A DNA stretch of 64,000 bases, taken from positions 62,001 through 126,000 of the forward strand of contig NZ_FNRE01000010.1 in the NCBI RefSeq assembly GCF_900107705.1, given 5' to 3'. The notes beneath the pieces were generated by a model. The model saw nothing but the letters and a program-made list of their open reading frames with translations, searched no databases and had not been told where the DNA came from. Origin of the DNA: Prevotella sp. tc2-28 (lineage in GTDB: Bacteria > Bacteroidota > Bacteroidia > Bacteroidales > Bacteroidaceae). The stretch's first letter is position 1. Every line of letters starts with the position of its first letter. Shown here piece after piece: positions 62,891 to 64,000 of this stretch. The position numbers and the translations under genes are program-made.

Positions 62891-64000
62891 CTAGTTAAAG
62901 AACAAATAACATATAGCTATAGCAGCGATGATACCGGCCAGATCGGCTAGCAAGCCGCAAGAGACGGCGTGACGGGTCTTGGAAACGCCAACGCTACCGA
63001 AGTAGACTGCCAAGATGTAGAATGTGGTATCTGTTGAGCCTTGGAAGACGCACGACAGCCTGCCTACAAACGAGTCTGCACCATAGGTCGTCATTGCGTC
63101 GACCATCATGCCGCGTGCTCCTGACCCAGACAGCGGTTTCATCAGCGCCGTAGGCATAGCATCTACCCATTGGGCATTGGCTCCCGTTAGTTCTACGCAC
63201 CAGCGCATGCCCCCAATGAGCATATCCATAGCTCCTGAGGCACGGAACACACCGATGCCAACGAGGATAGCCACCAGATAGGGGATGATGCGAACGGCTG
63301 TCTGGAATCCGTCTTTGGCACCTTCGATAAAGGCGTCGTATACGTTGACCTTCTTACGCACACCTGCCAGGATGAATCCTGTAATGATGGTCATCAGCAG
63401 GATATTGGCTGATGTGGTGCTGACACGGTTCATCGTGTCGGGATCCATCTGTGAGAAACCCCAGATGATGGATGCTACTACGGCACAGGCTCCGCCCAAG
63501 GTCAGCAGGATGGTGCGGTTCAGCAGATTGATGTGCTGAAAAAGCGAGGTGATGATAATGCCTGCCAATGTCGAGAAGAATGTTGCCAGCAGGATGGGGA
63601 TGAAGATGTCCGTTGGCTGGGCTGCACCCATTTGTGCACGATATACCATGATGCTGACGGGGATGAGTGTCAGTCCTGATGTGTTCAGCACCAGGAACAT
63701 AATCATCGGGTTCGATGCTGTGTCCTTCTTCGGGTTCAGTTCCTGCATCTGTTCCATTGCCTTCAGTCCCAGCGGTGTGGCGGCATTGTCCAGTCCCAGC
63801 ATGTTGGCGGCTATGTTCATGAAGATGGAACCCGTTACGGGGTGTCCCTTGGGAATGTCAGGAAACAACTTGGTGAATACGGGACTCAGCAGGCGGGCCA
63901 GTACGTTGACGACGCCTCCCTTCTCTCCGACTTTCATCACACCCAGCCAGAGTGACAGCACACCTGTCAGTCCTAACGAAATCTCAAATGCGGTCTTCGA
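62891..64000 (-). CDS. Nucleoside-recognition (SpmA/SpmB-like) membrane protein, 5' part missing
   Basis: The reading frame is open to the window edge, so the gene begins beyond base 64000; at least 369 residues are visible. Two Gate-type halves are seen: GLTGVLSLWLGVMKVGEKGG with NIAANMLGLDNAATPLGLKA, like SpmA, and ILVGIGVFRASGAMDMLIGG with PLSGSGARGMMVDAMTTYGA, like SpmB. Many hydrophobic segments place it in the inner membrane. In Bacteroidetes the two spore-maturation-like halves are fused although no spores are made. Transport function unknown. Confidence 0.88.
   Translation of the reverse strand, partial: SKTAFEISLGLTGVLSLWLGVMKVGEKGGVVNVLARLLSPVFTKLFPDIPKGHPVTGSIFMNIAANMLGLDNAATPLGLKAMEQMQELNPKKDTASNPMIMFLVLNTSGLTLIPVSIMVYRAQMGAAQPTDIFIPILLATFFSTLAGIIITSLFQHINLLNRTILLTLGGACAVVASIIWGFSQMDPDTMNRVSTTSANILLMTIITGFILAGVRKKVNVYDAFIEGAKDGFQTAVRIIPYLVAILVGIGVFRASGAMDMLIGGMRWCVELTGANAQWVDAMPTALMKPLSGSGARGMMVDAMTTYGADSFVGRLSCVFQGSTDTTFYILAVYFGSVGVSKTRHAVSCGLLADLAGIIAAIAICYLFFN

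Overview
The window looks like a chromosome segment from a plant-polysaccharide-degrading Bacteroidales species, most probably Prevotella in the broad sense. The reasons are: TAnnTTTG (-7) promoter boxes with TTTG about 20 bp upstream and no Shine-Dalgarno sites; two SusC/SusD pairs; DUF3826, DUF4249, DUF4957/DUF5123, DUF2851 and S46-peptidase families; and a transporter-GH10-GH43 xylan cluster in the order I recall from rumen Prevotella. No rRNA, tRNA or CRISPR array was seen. Genus-level assignment is inference.

Layout. 1-7969 (+): the end of sufB, then three genes unrelated to Fe-S assembly (LD-carboxypeptidase, 5'-nucleotidase, NCS2 purine permease), then sufC-sufD-sufS behind its own promoter. 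7974-8849 (-): an ECF sigma factor and a tiny FecR-N-terminus-like protein. 8985-14336 (-): a pectin operon (PL1 lyase, DUF3826, large beta-helix/DUF6298-like protein). 14464-17802: a TonB receptor/DUF4249 pair and a small lipoprotein. 17924-34605: the main pectin-type PUL, with an orphan DUF5123 lipoprotein, an exported TIM-barrel protein, and two tandem [DUF4957/5123 lipoprotein - SusC - SusD] triplets. 34670-36992: DUF6078-like and VapE genes; vapE lies between two 110-bp imperfect inverted repeats, next to a cluster of stem-loops. 37179-40938 (+): fructan use (GH32, MFS, fructokinase). 40925-43145: a second PfkB kinase and an M16 peptidase. 43156-49033: xylan use (GPH symporter, GH10, GH43, ECF sigma; divergent SGNH esterase). 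49124-58751: mainly housekeeping (DUF2851, thioesterase, dprA, CE2 esterase, dus, ruvB, coaD, ybeY, LOG, DEAD-box helicase). 58801-64000 (-): lipoprotein, S46 dipeptidyl-peptidase, flippase and a nucleoside-recognition membrane protein cut by the window edge.

Together the CAZyme genes suggest a cell that takes up pectin oligosaccharides through SusCD, splits fructan with an exported GH32 and imports the sugar by MFS for phosphorylation, and uses xylan through GH10/esterases, a symporter and a cytoplasmic GH43. No HTCS or SusR-type regulator is present in the window; two ECF sigma factors sit beside the pectin and xylan operons.

The most unusual item is the vapE unit at 35149-36820. Its inverted repeats keep equal length, each folds into an inward-facing terminator-like hairpin, and the arms carry compensatory differences. 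It resembles an insertion-sequence layout but encodes a primase-associated ATPase rather than a transposase. All homology statements rest on motif recognition; no database search was run.
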